Source: an uncultured Lachnospiraceae bacterium (lineage in GTDB: Bacteria; Bacillota; Clostridia; Lachnospirales; Lachnospiraceae). From it: DNA of 64,000 nucleotides. The notes beneath the pieces were generated by a model. That model saw only the letters and a list, made by a program, of their open reading frames with translations, was not told where the DNA came from and searched no databases. The position numbers were made by a program, and so were the translations under genes. The DNA lies in assembly GCA_910578115.1 (NCBI GenBank), contig CAJTPO010000018.1:1-64000 (forward strand). The letters run 5' to 3'. Of the stretch, positions 49,555 through 59,119 are shown piece by piece; the stretch's first letter is position 1, and every line of letters starts with the position of its first letter.

Positions 49555-51936
49555 TTAGTCATTCTTATCAAAGACCGCCCGCAGTGTCACATCCCCGTCC
49601 ACCAGAGAGACCGAGAGCGATTCTTTGCCGTCTTCCGGGACATCGCCCTGCCAGCCGGCAAAGTGATATCCTTCCCTGGCATGGGCGGTCACCGACAGCG
49701 GAAAATCACTGTAATAGTATCCCTCCCATGTACCGCAGTCCTCCAATACAGCCGTGTTGACGGTGATGGTGCCGCCTTCCGGAGTGTCTGTGACGATCCG
49801 GATTTTGTGGAGTGCCCCGGTCAGTCCGAAGGTCTTCGCCAGACTTTCCATGGCAAAAGGCAGCCTCTCTTCAAAAAATGCATCTACCTGCTCCACATCC
49901 GCCTGATAGTCCGCGGCCGTATAGCCGGCATCATAGAAGCACTGGTGGTCTTTAATGATCTGCGCTTCACAGCGGCTGCTCCATTGTGCCAGCATGTCAT
50001 GCATCTTTTCATAAGAAAAGACAGTGTTCGCGATATCCATAAAGGAAAGGCAGAACCGGCGGCGAAAGCCCTCATTGTCCAGCAGGCTTTTGACTGCGGG
50101 TTCGTTGAGAAGCGGGTGCTGCGCCATCCAGTCTTCCCGGTTTTCCCAGATGTTGCTGTCGGCGTGGGCACATTCGTCCAGGTCATAGAGCATAAAGCGC
50201 CATTTTCCGTCGCTGTAAGGCGTTCCCTCCTGGGTGGTGCGCCAGGCGGCGGTATTGTAACCGAAGGCCACGTCCCGGTTGTCCAGATAGAGGTTGATGC
50301 AGCAGTAGTCGATCAGGCTCTGGATGTCCACCAGTTCATCGGCGAGGGCGTAGGTGTCGTCATAGACAAGATCGCATTGCGTGACCACGTCCAGCATATA
50401 CTGCCAGGCAGTGAAGGTCTCTTCCGGCGAAGTGACCGCATTGCCGGCCTTTATAAGCATGATATCATCCGCCTGCAGTCCGTAATGAGCAGACAGATAT
50501 TCGGCGTTATAGCGTTCGCGCAGGTTATAGAGGCCCCAGTATTCCCCGTTCAGGAAAAGGGCACATGGCCTGTGGGCCTGCGTGGTGACACTGCGTCCGC
50601 GGGCAGCCTCCTGCAGAAAGGCGTCCAGAAATTTCACGCCGTCCATATTGCCGCCGCCGTTGCGCAGCTTCACGGAAGCGTAGAGGATATCGTTGTCAAA
50701 AAAAGCAGCCGGAAGGATCTCGCTCTCATCATAGATATCTCTTGCGAAAAGATGGAAGGACTTCTGCCTGGCGCTGCGGGTGGAGTTGCCGGAGATACGG
50801 ACTCCTGCATTCTGCGTAAAAAGGAGCGTATGGCTTTCGTCAAAATAAGACAAAGAAGCCTCCCGCTCCCACTCTTTTCCTTTATAAAAGGCGTTGGAAG
50901 CCATGTAGCGGTAATGGATCTCTCCGCCGGCATCCGTGTAGCTGTCCAGTATCTGCCCATTCTGCATACCGCCCTGAGAGAGATAAGCCTCAAAGGCAGC
51001 GCCGTTGCCGTAGATGCCGGTGTGCGCATCGAACAGAGCTTCCGGATCCACAGACAGGGACAGAATGGCCAGATCGTCGTATTCCGGCTTTGCGTCGTAG
51101 CCTACGAAATAGGTCTGCGTGACGATCTCGCTGATCTGACCGGTGACGGGATTGTAGCAGGCTGCCCGCACGACGACGGCTTTGTCTACCGGAAAAGCAG
51201 GCTCATAGTCCTGATTGGGTGCCAGATCGTCCCGGTTGATGTAACGGTTTTCTTCTGCGGTGCGGTCGGTGATCCGGATCGGCTCCCGATAGACAGGAGA
51301 AGACGCGTCCGGTTCGCTGCCATCCAGCGTGTAATATATTTTCTCCCCGGTGGGGGAATATAGATGCAGATCAAAAGCCTCCTTATAAAATCCGCTGCCA
51401 ATTTCGAAAATGGGACTGTCCAGGGAGACGGCGGGGAGCAGCTCTGCATCCTGATTGGTGCTTCCCAGGGTGGTGGTCATAACGGCCCACCGGGAGCCAC
51501 CGTCCTGCACTCTGCCGTAGCTGGTGTCGTGGTTCAGGCGGGGGACGATGACCTGATCGAGAAAAGTGCCTTCCACGGCGTCTGCCAGAAAAAGTTTGTC
51601 CCCTTCTCTGGAGATGCGCAGTCCCGCATTTTGATCCAGCCAGACTAATATAAATCCACCGGCAGGCACCATAAGACCTTCCAGAGAATACTTCTGCGGA
51701 TCTTTCTCGTCATCTGTGAGAAAACAGCCGTTCAGGGAAATATCCGCCTTCCCAGGATTATACAGCTCTACACAATCGGAATACCGACCATTTTCATCTC
51801 TTCCGGCAGAAAAATTACAGCTGCAGATTTCGTTGATAACAACCTTTGGTTTTTTCCAATTGTCACTGCAGCCGGCGACGGCCAGCACCAGGAGTGCAAA
51901 AAACAGGATTATCTTTTGTAAATGTCGTTTGTTCAT
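49555..51936 (-). CDS. CotH-family lipoprotein with lamin-tail and chitobiase-like domains
   Basis: Encodes 793 residues from ATG 51936 after AAGGGA. The lipobox is LAVAGC. The domains in order are a lamin-tail domain (VVINEICSCNFS ... DCVELYNPGKADISLNGCFL), a chitobiase C-terminal-like strand set (KIYYTLDGSEPDASSPVY), and a CotH kinase-like domain (GVRISGNSTRSARQKSFHLFARD, LRNGGGNMDGVKFLDAFLQ, LFLNGEYWGLYNLRERYN, KWRFMLYDLDECAHAD). The C-terminal repeat-like domain has YHFAGWQGDVPEDG. Eukaryotic and spore CotH phosphorylate coat proteins; here it is a cell-surface lipoprotein. Its operon partners are VTC and DUF4956. The upstream region carries several AATGACATTTA words. Confidence 0.92.
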   Translation of the reverse strand: MNKRHLQKIILFFALLVLAVAGCSDNWKKPKVVINEICSCNFSAGRDENGRYSDCVELYNPGKADISLNGCFLTDDEKDPQKYSLEGLMVPAGGFILVWLDQNAGLRISREGDKLFLADAVEGTFLDQVIVPRLNHDTSYGRVQDGGSRWAVMTTTLGSTNQDAELLPAVSLDSPIFEIGSGFYKEAFDLHLYSPTGEKIYYTLDGSEPDASSPVYREPIRITDRTAEENRYINRDDLAPNQDYEPAFPVDKAVVVRAACYNPVTGQISEIVTQTYFVGYDAKPEYDDLAILSLSVDPEALFDAHTGIYGNGAAFEAYLSQGGMQNGQILDSYTDAGGEIHYRYMASNAFYKGKEWEREASLSYFDESHTLLFTQNAGVRISGNSTRSARQKSFHLFARDIYDESEILPAAFFDNDILYASVKLRNGGGNMDGVKFLDAFLQEAARGRSVTTQAHRPCALFLNGEYWGLYNLRERYNAEYLSAHYGLQADDIMLIKAGNAVTSPEETFTAWQYMLDVVTQCDLVYDDTYALADELVDIQSLIDYCCINLYLDNRDVAFGYNTAAWRTTQEGTPYSDGKWRFMLYDLDECAHADSNIWENREDWMAQHPLLNEPAVKSLLDNEGFRRRFCLSFMDIANTVFSYEKMHDMLAQWSSRCEAQIIKDHQCFYDAGYTAADYQADVEQVDAFFEERLPFAMESLAKTFGLTGALHKIRIVTDTPEGGTITVNTAVLEDCGTWEGYYYSDFPLSVTAHAREGYHFAGWQGDVPEDGKESLSVSLVDGDVTLRAVFDKND

Positions 51937-51948
51937 GCCAATTTCCCT

Positions 51949-52086
51949 TAATGACATTTAGTGAGTGTCAACTAAGTACAAATAATATCATATAGTGTTC
52001 TAAATGACAAGCAGTGAATGTCATTTAGCTAAACTGGACACATTTAATATGTGTTGGGGGAATGGTTTGCGGAATTAAATGACATT
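51949..52086. repeat. Repeated AATGACATTTA words upstream of CotH operon
   Basis: TAATGACATTTA at 51949-51960, CTAAATGACA at 52000-52009 with its exact inverse TGTCATTTAG at 52019-52028 (9-base spacer), and TTAAATGACATT at 52075-52086 share one core. The central pair forms a 10-bp perfect inverted repeat. They look like binding sites for a dimeric regulator of the leftward CotH operon. The rest of 51937-52395 shows no supported gene. Confidence 0.6.
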
Positions 52087-52395
52087 GTTGGCCGAATTGT
52101 CATGAATTTGAGGAAATTAACTGTAGGTGTTCAGAAAGGTTTGTGCATTCTGGCAGGAAGTTATCTGAACAGATACAGGTGTCAGCTATTGTGTACGGTA
52201 ATACGTATATGAAAGCTGATTATGAGGGAGATACATACCAGTTCAGTCAGGTCAGTACATTTGCTGCGCTGACCGTGCTGAAACATGGGGTTTTACAGTA
52301 TCCGGCCCATCGAGCAGTGATTCAGAATGGCCGGATACAGGTAACAGTGAAGGTATTTAAACTGCTACGAAGAAACAGATGTATGGAGGGGGAGC

Positions 52396-52644
52396 ATGTA
52401 CAAAAACAGAGCGAGTTCAGGAAAAAACAACATATCAGGGGATAATATTGCCCGGATCCGCAAAAATCTGACACCCAAGGTGTCTCAACGGTTTCTGGCA
52501 GACAGGATGCAGCTGGAAGGGATTGAGCTGGACAAAAATGCGATTCAGCGGATAGAAAGCGGCGCCAGATTCATTACAGATATCGAGCTGAAGGCTTTTG
52601 CGAAGGTGCTTGCAGTAAGTTATGAAGAGCTGCTGGAGGAATAG
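52396..52644 (+). CDS. Small XRE-family (Cro/C1) regulator
   Basis: Encodes 82 residues behind GGAGGGGGAG. The helix-turn-helix is GDNIARIRKNLTPKVSQRFLADRM, then ELDKNAIQRIESGARFITDIELKAFAKVLAVSYEELL, the standard ending of Cro/C1-type domains. The first about 15 residues are disordered-looking. No other domain is present. It lies next to the repeated AATGACATTTA sites of the divergent CotH operon and could bind them, but that is only proximity. Confidence 0.85.
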   Translation: MYKNRASSGKNNISGDNIARIRKNLTPKVSQRFLADRMQLEGIELDKNAIQRIESGARFITDIELKAFAKVLAVSYEELLEE

Positions 52645-52845
52645 CAAAAGGTCAGTTAATGTGCAAAAGAGGTTACGGACATTGGTTGATGGCCCGGCCG
52701 GCCGTAAACTGTAACGGAAGGAGAGCGGCCGGGGAGAATTATTAACAAAAAGGTATCCACATGCTGAAAAGTAGTGTTATAATACTTAGATACAAGTGGG
52801 AGACCATTAATCGTATTAAAATGAACATTCAGGAGGAAACAGGCC

Positions 52846-53148
52846 ATGGTAAAACATCTAATTTTGTGGAAGCTGAAAGAGGAATTCACAGCGGAAGAAA
52901 AGCAGAAGATCAAGCAGGAAATCAAAACGGGGCTGGAGGGTCTGCAGGGAAAGATTCCCGGTCTCGTGGAGATTAAAGTGCAGATAGAGGGGCTGGCATC
53001 CTCCAATGCGGATCTGATGCTTGATTCCACATTTACGGATGAAGAAGCCCTGAAGGGTTACAGCGTGCATCCTGCGCATGTGGAAGTGGCGGATACGAAG
53101 GTAAGACCTTTCACGCAGATCCGGTTATGTCTGGATTTCAATCAGTAA
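52846..53148 (+). CDS. Dabb-family stress-responsive alpha-beta barrel protein
   Basis: Encodes 100 residues behind AGGAGG. VKHLILWKLKEEFTAEEKQKI opens a Dabb fold, with GLEGLQGKIPGLVEIKVQIEG and DLMLDSTFTDEEALKGYSVHPAHVEVADTKVRPF (in segments) completing it. The family is a dimeric ferredoxin-like barrel of mostly unknown function in bacteria. The TATAAT at 52779 may be its -10. It is followed after 45 bases by the second dispersed repeat and the glycerate kinase gene. Confidence 0.9.
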   Translation: MVKHLILWKLKEEFTAEEKQKIKQEIKTGLEGLQGKIPGLVEIKVQIEGLASSNADLMLDSTFTDEEALKGYSVHPAHVEVADTKVRPFTQIRLCLDFNQ

Positions 53149-53193
53149 CGGGACGGAAAGAAATTCTAAAACGATGAAAGTTGGAGGAGTTAA

Positions 53194-53286
53194 GATTGAA
53201 AATTAAAATTTTCAATCGCGGGATTTGTGTCTGCGCGTTGCCTGCCACAAACTCGATATGGGCAAAAAGCAGCGCGGAAATGGAGA
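53194..53286 (+). repeat. Dispersed structured repeat, copy 2 (about 93 bp)
   Basis: It matches 28397-28489 over its full length with four or five substitutions. The first hairpin (GATTGAAAATT / AATTTTCAATC) is identical. In the second stem an A-T pair has become G-T, so pairing is kept. It ends AAATGGAG, the ribosome site of the glycerate kinase gene at 53292. The repeat is open in the glycerate kinase frame, which explains a longer frame back to 53181. Confidence 0.8.
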
Positions 53287-53291
53287 AAACT

Positions 53292-54428
53292 ATGAAAGTA
53301 GTTATAGCGATAGATTCCTTTAAAGGCAGTCTGTCGTCTCAGGAGGCGGGACAGGCCGCGGCGGCGGGAATTAAGAGAGTTTTTCCGGATGCTGTGACGC
53401 AGGTCTGTCCGCTCGCAGACGGCGGAGAGGGAACAGTGGAAACGCTGATCAGCGGTATGGGAGGCACGATCCGCCGTTTGTCCGTCACAGGGCCGCTGGG
53501 TGAGAAAGTGACGGGACGGTATGGCGTTCTGGAGGATGGCGTCACGGCAGTCATGGAGATGGCTGACGCGGCGGGGATCACCATGGTCCTGCCGGAGCAG
53601 AGGAATCCGCTGTATACGACGACTTACGGAGTGGGGGAGACGATTCGGGATGCCGTTAAAGAGGGATGCCGGAAATTTATCATTGGTATCGGTGGCAGCG
53701 CAACCAACGATGGCGGTGTGGGAATGCTGCAGGCGCTGGGCTTTGAATTTCTGGACGGGGCAGGGAAACCCGTCGCCTTTGGTGCACAGGGGCTGGAGAA
53801 GCTGGTCTGCATCGGCACGGGGCATGCCATGGAAGAACTGGCTGACTGCGAATTTCATATTGCCTGTGACGTGAAAAATGCACTGTGCGGCCCCGAGGGA
53901 TGCAGCGCGGTATTCGGTTCCCAGAAAGGGGCGGACGATGCCATGATCCGTCAGATGGATGCATGGCTTGCCGATTATGCGGCGCTTGCTGCTGCAGCCT
54001 TTGAGGGAGAAGCGGTGGATCCCGATCATCCTGGTTCCGGAGCGGCAGGGGGACTTGGATTTGCGTTTCGCACTTTTCTGCACGGTTCCCTGGAGCCGGG
54101 CGTGGAACTGATCCTGCGGGAGACGAAGCTGGAAGAGAAACTGCAGGATGCCGATGTGGTAGTCACAGGAGAAGGCAGACTGGACGGTCAGACCGTTATG
54201 GGCAAAGCGCCTGTCGGCGTAGCAGCACTGGCGAAAAAGTATGGAAAAAAGGTGGTTGCTTTTTCCGGCTGTGTGACGGAGGATGCACGGGCGTGTAATG
54301 CCTATGGCATTGATGCTTTCTTCCCGATCGTGCGCGGCGCGGTGTCGCTGGAAGAAGCGATGGACCGGGAGAATGCAGCGCGGAATATGATGGATACGGC
54401 GGAACAGGTGTTCCGGCTGATGCGGTAA
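53292..54428 (+). CDS. glxK: Glycerate kinase
   Basis: Encodes 378 residues, standard length. The type-1 glycerate kinase motifs are VVIAIDSFKGSLSSQEAG, CPLADGGEGTVETL, FIIGIGGSATNDGGVGMLQALG, HPGSGAAGGLGFAF and VVVTGEGRLDGQTVMGKAPVGVA. It phosphorylates D-glycerate (to the 2- or 3-phosphate). No other glycerate-pathway gene is nearby. ATG 53292 is preceded by GGAG supplied by the dispersed repeat; residues encoded upstream of it are repeat sequence. Confidence 0.93.
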   Translation: MKVVIAIDSFKGSLSSQEAGQAAAAGIKRVFPDAVTQVCPLADGGEGTVETLISGMGGTIRRLSVTGPLGEKVTGRYGVLEDGVTAVMEMADAAGITMVLPEQRNPLYTTTYGVGETIRDAVKEGCRKFIIGIGGSATNDGGVGMLQALGFEFLDGAGKPVAFGAQGLEKLVCIGTGHAMEELADCEFHIACDVKNALCGPEGCSAVFGSQKGADDAMIRQMDAWLADYAALAAAAFEGEAVDPDHPGSGAAGGLGFAFRTFLHGSLEPGVELILRETKLEEKLQDADVVVTGEGRLDGQTVMGKAPVGVAALAKKYGKKVVAFSGCVTEDARACNAYGIDAFFPIVRGAVSLEEAMDRENAARNMMDTAEQVFRLMR

Positions 54429-54524
54429 TATTTTTGCAGGAAATATGAAAAGAACATCATCGCGGCAGCTCTGTGCACTCGCTGTGCCGGGCTTACAGTG
54501 TCATGCAGGAAAAGGAAACCGACA

Positions 54525-55643
54525 ATGCGTAAAGAATTCAATATCACCGGTTTATGTGTACCCGGTAAACACTACATGGTAGATCTGGGAAGCCGTCTGG
54601 AACAGATGAAGAAGATGGTGGATCAGGGACAGTACTGCCCCGGAGAAGAACACCAGAGGAACAGTCCCTGGAACATCGCCGTGGATCTTACGCTGGACAT
54701 GAGTTTTTCCGGAAATGATATTGCAGGGATGCTGCGGGAATACGAAACGGATGTGCATACGGGCATGGAAATAGACGGTATGGCCGGTCTGTTGGCGGAG
54801 GAGACTTCGGGGTATCCGTTTCTTGTATGCCGTCTGTGCCGGATCATGGATGAGGAACTGCCGGGAACAGAGGGATTTCCAGATCGCCATGCGACATGGA
54901 GCCGGGAAGGATTTCTGGAGGCGGTGAGAATTCTGGTTTCGGAGAAGAACACGCTGTTTGATTCACTTAACCACAAGCTGGAGGGCTATCCTGAGTTGGA
55001 ACGGGTCATCTGCAGGCTGTTATTTAACGGTGAGCGGATTGTCTATAATCCGGATGTGGAAGAAATCGAGACGGCGATGCTGTTTGGATTTGTGAAACGC
55101 GACGGGGCGGCGGTGGCGATCGCCAACCGGATTTTTGAGACGCGCTTGTATGACCGTTTTCTGACTTCGTCAGAGTGGAAAGAAAACAGCATGACGCAGG
55201 CTTCTTTTTCTGATAAAAATGGTTTTGTGGTGGACGGTCATTTGAATATGCGCAGGATTCTCGAGAAGTTTACACAGCATTTTCAGGAATTATACGGAGA
55301 AGAGGATGAACGGTTTGTGGAGGAATACGGAAGAAGATTTTTCCTGCTGTATCTGCGTCCGATCATCAATGGAACCGGGAATTTTTATATAGAGGCACAG
55401 ACAAGGGACAGGAAGCGGACAGACGTTATCGTAGACTATCACGGGGAACAGTTTGTGATCGAGATGAAGATCTGGCACGGCAGGGAATATCACGAGCGCG
55501 GAGAGCAGCAGCTGATCGGTTATCTGCAGAATTACCGGAAAACAACGGGCTATCTGCTGAGTTTCAACTTCAATCAGAAGAAGGAAACAGGTGTGTTTGA
55601 GAGAGTCATTGGCGAGTACAGGATTATGGAAGCGGTGGTATAA
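54525..55643 (+). CDS. AAA-ATPase/PD-(D/E)XK family protein lacking the whole P-loop core
   Basis: Encodes 372 residues. MRKEFNITGLCVPGKHYMVDLGSRLEQMKKMVDQGQYC (in segments) is the conserved start of a common clostridial ATPase, which normally goes on to a P-loop (NRPRQYGKTT-type). Here it jumps directly to PGEEHQRNSPWNIAVDL, which in relatives follows the ATPase core, so about 170 residues with Walker A and B are missing in frame. The remainder is intact: MLREYETDVHTGMEIDGMAGLL, GYPFLVCRLCRIMDE, and the nuclease-like end RTDVIVDYHGEQFVIEMKIWHG with its D-x(n)-E-x-K pattern. It may be an ATP-independent derivative or a silent remnant that kept its frame. Confidence 0.8.
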   Translation: MRKEFNITGLCVPGKHYMVDLGSRLEQMKKMVDQGQYCPGEEHQRNSPWNIAVDLTLDMSFSGNDIAGMLREYETDVHTGMEIDGMAGLLAEETSGYPFLVCRLCRIMDEELPGTEGFPDRHATWSREGFLEAVRILVSEKNTLFDSLNHKLEGYPELERVICRLLFNGERIVYNPDVEEIETAMLFGFVKRDGAAVAIANRIFETRLYDRFLTSSEWKENSMTQASFSDKNGFVVDGHLNMRRILEKFTQHFQELYGEEDERFVEEYGRRFFLLYLRPIINGTGNFYIEAQTRDRKRTDVIVDYHGEQFVIEMKIWHGREYHERGEQQLIGYLQNYRKTTGYLLSFNFNQKKETGVFERVIGEYRIMEAVV

Positions 55644-55649
55644 GCGGAA

Positions 55650-55800
55650 GATTCTGCTTTTGATACTCGGACGGCGAGCAGGCATTGAACCGCCGAAACA
55701 CCGCAGTGAAATAGCTGCTGTTGCCCCCAGTTCCATGGCGATATCGGTGATCGGCTTTTGGCACGTAATCATCAAAAAGGTCAGGGAAAAAGCCTGCTCC
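55650..55800 (-). pseudogene. AraC helix-turn-helix remnant, frameshifted
   Basis: On the minus strand one frame reads LEQAFSLTFLMITCQKPITDIAMELG and the next reads GGNSSYFTAVFRRFNACSPSEYQKQ. Joined, they are the second half of an AraC DNA-binding domain. The join falls in a G run (CTGGGGGC) that needs one more G. No sensor domain or start remains, so this is a leftover of a regulator that may once have controlled the adjacent mannosidase gene. Confidence 0.7.
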
Positions 55801-55868
55801 AGTCAGCGGAAAACGTGGCGGCGGGAACAAAAAGGAACAGCCCTGAAAGGAAGAAAAGGAGAAGCAGC

Positions 55869-58800
55869 ATGAAAGTAATGCATTCAGAGTGGACGGACCG
55901 TCTTCATCACTGGATACGGACGTTAAAGGATGATTTTTATGAGCCTTTGGGGGAAATCGCCTGGGAGGCGTTTCGGACGAAGGAGCACAGGACGCCGGAG
56001 GAGGTGGCGCAGTGCGCGTTTACGAGGGTGGAGCCGGGATTTACCTGGGGTGAGACCTGGGAGTACTGTTGGTTTCGGGGAACGGTTACGTTGCCGGCGG
56101 AGGCGGCGGGAAAGCGTATCGTGATGCGTCTTGCGCCGGGCGGTGAGTCTACCCTGTTTGTCAACGGCAGGAGTTTTGGCACATACCGGGCCGACTGGGT
56201 GAGTGAGGCGCACCACTATATGGAGGACAATGTCCTGACGCGCAGCGGACAGGCAGGGGAGCAGTACGGTATCTTAATGGAAACCTATGCGGGTCATTAT
56301 TTCCCGGAGATACACAGCTGTGCTACAGGGCCGGTGCTGCCGGGGGCTTATCAGGATCCGCTGCAGGAAGGGAAGAGAAGGACGCTGGGCGTGTGCACTT
56401 ACGGCATCTGGAACGAGGACGCCTATCAGCTCTATATGGATGTGGATACCCTGTATAAACTGTTGGAGACGCTGGACGAGACTTCCCTGCGGGCATCTAA
56501 GATCGCGGAGGCGCTGGAGCAGTTCACGCTGACTGTGGATTTCGAGCAGGACAGGGAAGACAGGACGGCCACTTACCGGGAGGCCATACGGAAGCTGCGG
56601 CCCGTCATGGAAGCGGTGAACGGCACGACGCAGCCGGTGTTCTATGCGACGGGCAATGCGCATCTGGATCTGGCCTGGCTGTGGCCGATGGCGGAGACCC
56701 ATCGGAAGACCGCGCGTACCTTTGCCGCTCAGCTCCGCCTGCTGGAGGAATATCCGGAGTATAAATATCTGCAAAGCCAGCCGGCAGCCTATGAAATGTG
56801 CCGGGAGCATTATCCGTAACTGTTCGAGCGGATCAAAGAGGCGATCAGGCAGGGACAGTGGATCGCGGAAGGCGCCATGTGGGTGGAGCCGGACACCAAC
56901 ATGGCGGGCGGCGAAGCGCTGATCAGACAGTTGCTTCATGGCAAACGCTATTACCGGGAAGTGCTGGGCGTGGACAGCGTTATCCTCTGGCTGCCCGACA
57001 CCTTCGGCTATACGGCAGCTCTGCCGCAGATCCTGAAAGGATGCGGCGTCAAATATCTGGTAACGCAGAAGATCTTCTGGTCTTACAATGAGGGAGACGA
57101 GTTCCCCTGTCACTACTTTACCTGGCAGGGAATGGACGGCTCGGAGATAGTTTCCTTTCTGCCCACCAGCTACACCTACAAGACGGATCCGAAGGAGATC
57201 AATACGGTCTGGAAGAACAGACGGCAGCTTCGGGATCTGGACGCTTTTCTGCTGCCTTACGGGTACGGAGACGGCGGCGGCGGACCGTCCAGAGATTACG
57301 TGGAATATGCGCGCAGGCAGGAAGATCTGGAAGGCGGCGCGCGGGTGAAGATGGCGGGACCGCTGGAATTTTTTACAGATATGGAAAAGGCGGGCGGGCC
57401 GAAACACACTTACGCCGGTGAACTGTACTTCTCCGCCCACAGAGGCACGTATACGTCGCAGGCGATGATCAAACAGAAGAACAGGAAGGGAGAGCTGGCG
57501 CTGCGGGAGATGGAAATGTGGTCCTGTCTGGCGGAAGCGGAAGGCTGGCAGTACCCGCTGGAGAAGGCGGACGGGCTTTGGAAGACGCTGCTGCTGCACC
57601 AGTTCCACGATATTCTTCCGGGGTCTTCCATCGCCCGGGTGTATGTGGAAGCAAGAGAGGCCATGGAGAAGCTTTTGCAGGAGGCAGGCGGGATACGGGA
57701 AGACGCGCTGCGTGCGATTTTGAATCAGAGCAGGGAAGAAGAGGCGGTTACGGTCTTCAATTCCCTGAGTTTTGCCAGAAAAGCGCTGGTGACGCTGCCG
57801 GATGCCTTTGCCCGGGGAGCCTGTCTGGCGGATGGAACCGTTCTGCCGGTGGAGCATACCTTCGAGGGGCTTAAGACGCTGGTGGAACTGCCTTCCTGCG
57901 GCGGAGTTTCCCTGCGGCCTGCATCGGCGGATCAGGCGGGACGAAAGCCGGCTGACGGGGCGGCGGAAGAAGCGGTGATACTGCGCACACAGGATGGCTT
58001 TATTCTGGAAAACGGACAGGTGAGAGCGGTGGTAAATAACCACGGGGAAGTGACGTCCTTCGTCCTGAAAGAAAGCGGCAGGGAGTTTGCGGCAAAGCCC
58101 ATGAACTGCTTCCATATGTACAAAGACGTGCCAAGGTTTTTCGATGCCTGGGATATTGATTCCAATTACCGGCAGCAGGAGATTGCGGGAGCTTTCGACA
58201 TCGAAGTGGAAGAGCTGGGACAGGGTGTGGAAGCGGTGCTTCTGGTGACGGGCAGGATCGGGGAATCCTCTTATCGGCAGTACATCCGTCTGGCGAAGGA
58301 ATCCCGCAGGCTGGTGTTCGAGACGGAGGCGGACTGGCAGGAACTGCACCGCCTGCTCAAAGTATCTTTTCCGGTGGATGTCCATGCGGAAAACGGCATC
58401 AACGAAATGCAGTTTGGCTACGTGGAACGTCCCACGCACAGATCCAGACCTTACGACAAGGATCGGTTCGAGGTATGCAACCACCGCTACAGTGCGCTGT
58501 GTGACGGCGCTCACGGCGCGGCGGTGCTCAATGACTGTAAATACGGAATTTCCATGAACGGAAACAGCCTGGAACTCACGCTGCTGCGGGCAGCGGCCGG
58601 CCCGGAAATGCGGGCGGACAACGGCAGGCATCATTTTACCTACGCTTTTACCGCGTGGGAAGGGACTTTTGCCGGCTGCGACGTGGTAAGACAGGGGTAC
58701 GAAGTGAATGTGGCTCCGCTGACGGTGTGCGGCGGCGGCAGAGATTTCAGCCTGCTGTCTGTCGGGCAGGACGATATTTTCACGGATACCCTGAAACCTG

Positions 58801-59018
58801 CCGAGGACGGCAGCGGAGACTGGATCCTGCGCCTGTACGAGGCGAAGAAGGCGGCGCGGCGCACCTGCGTTCAGCTGGCGCGGAAGGATGTGCGTGCTTT
58901 TGCCTGTGATATGCTGGAGAATACCCTGCAGGAAATTCCGGTGGAAGACGGGAAGATCATGCTGGATTTCCGGGCATTTGAGGTGAAGACGGTCCGGCTG
59001 GTTTCGGGGAGAGCATGA
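55869..59018 (+). pseudogene. GH38 alpha-mannosidase with one in-frame nonsense codon
   Basis: From ATG 55869 (AAGGAGAAGC upstream) the frame encodes an N-terminal beta domain (TWEYCWFRGTVTLPAEAAGK). The GH38 barrel follows with metal-binding His and Asp in GNAHLDLAWLWP. At 56817-56819 a TAA interrupts HYP-LFERIKEAIRQGQW, where relatives have PELF, so GAA to TAA is likely. The same frame continues intact to 59018: nucleophile Asp in WLPDTFGYTAALPQIL, HQFHDILPGSSIARVY and the C-terminal sandwich. Without the stop it would be a normal 1049-residue enzyme. Restart at ATG 56877 would lack the catalytic His. It most likely produces no active enzyme. Confidence 0.88.
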
Positions 59019-59119
59019 TGGAAGTATTTCTTTGAGAACGGCATGGATGCATGGATGACGGCATGGTTGCGCTTTACAAGTGATCTCAATGAAGATGGGC
59101 CATGTGTGGAGGAAGCAAA

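Noticed and set aside
49339..51363. Plus-strand open frame of 674 codons
   Set aside because: Antisense to CotH and VTC, whose motifs are unmistakable; no ribosome site or recognisable domain.
52143..52445. 100-codon frame before the XRE gene
   Set aside because: No ribosome site and no recognisable pattern; it overlaps the start of the well-supported XRE gene.
56817..56819. Recoding of the stop codon in GH38
   Set aside because: The codon is TAA, not TGA or TAG, and sits where relatives have an ordinary residue, so a nonsense mutation is simpler.
56274..58634. Minus-strand open frame of 786 codons
   Set aside because: It lies antisense to the GH38 gene, is rich in Arg/His/Pro/Gln, shows no motif, and results from the GC-rich codon use of the real gene.
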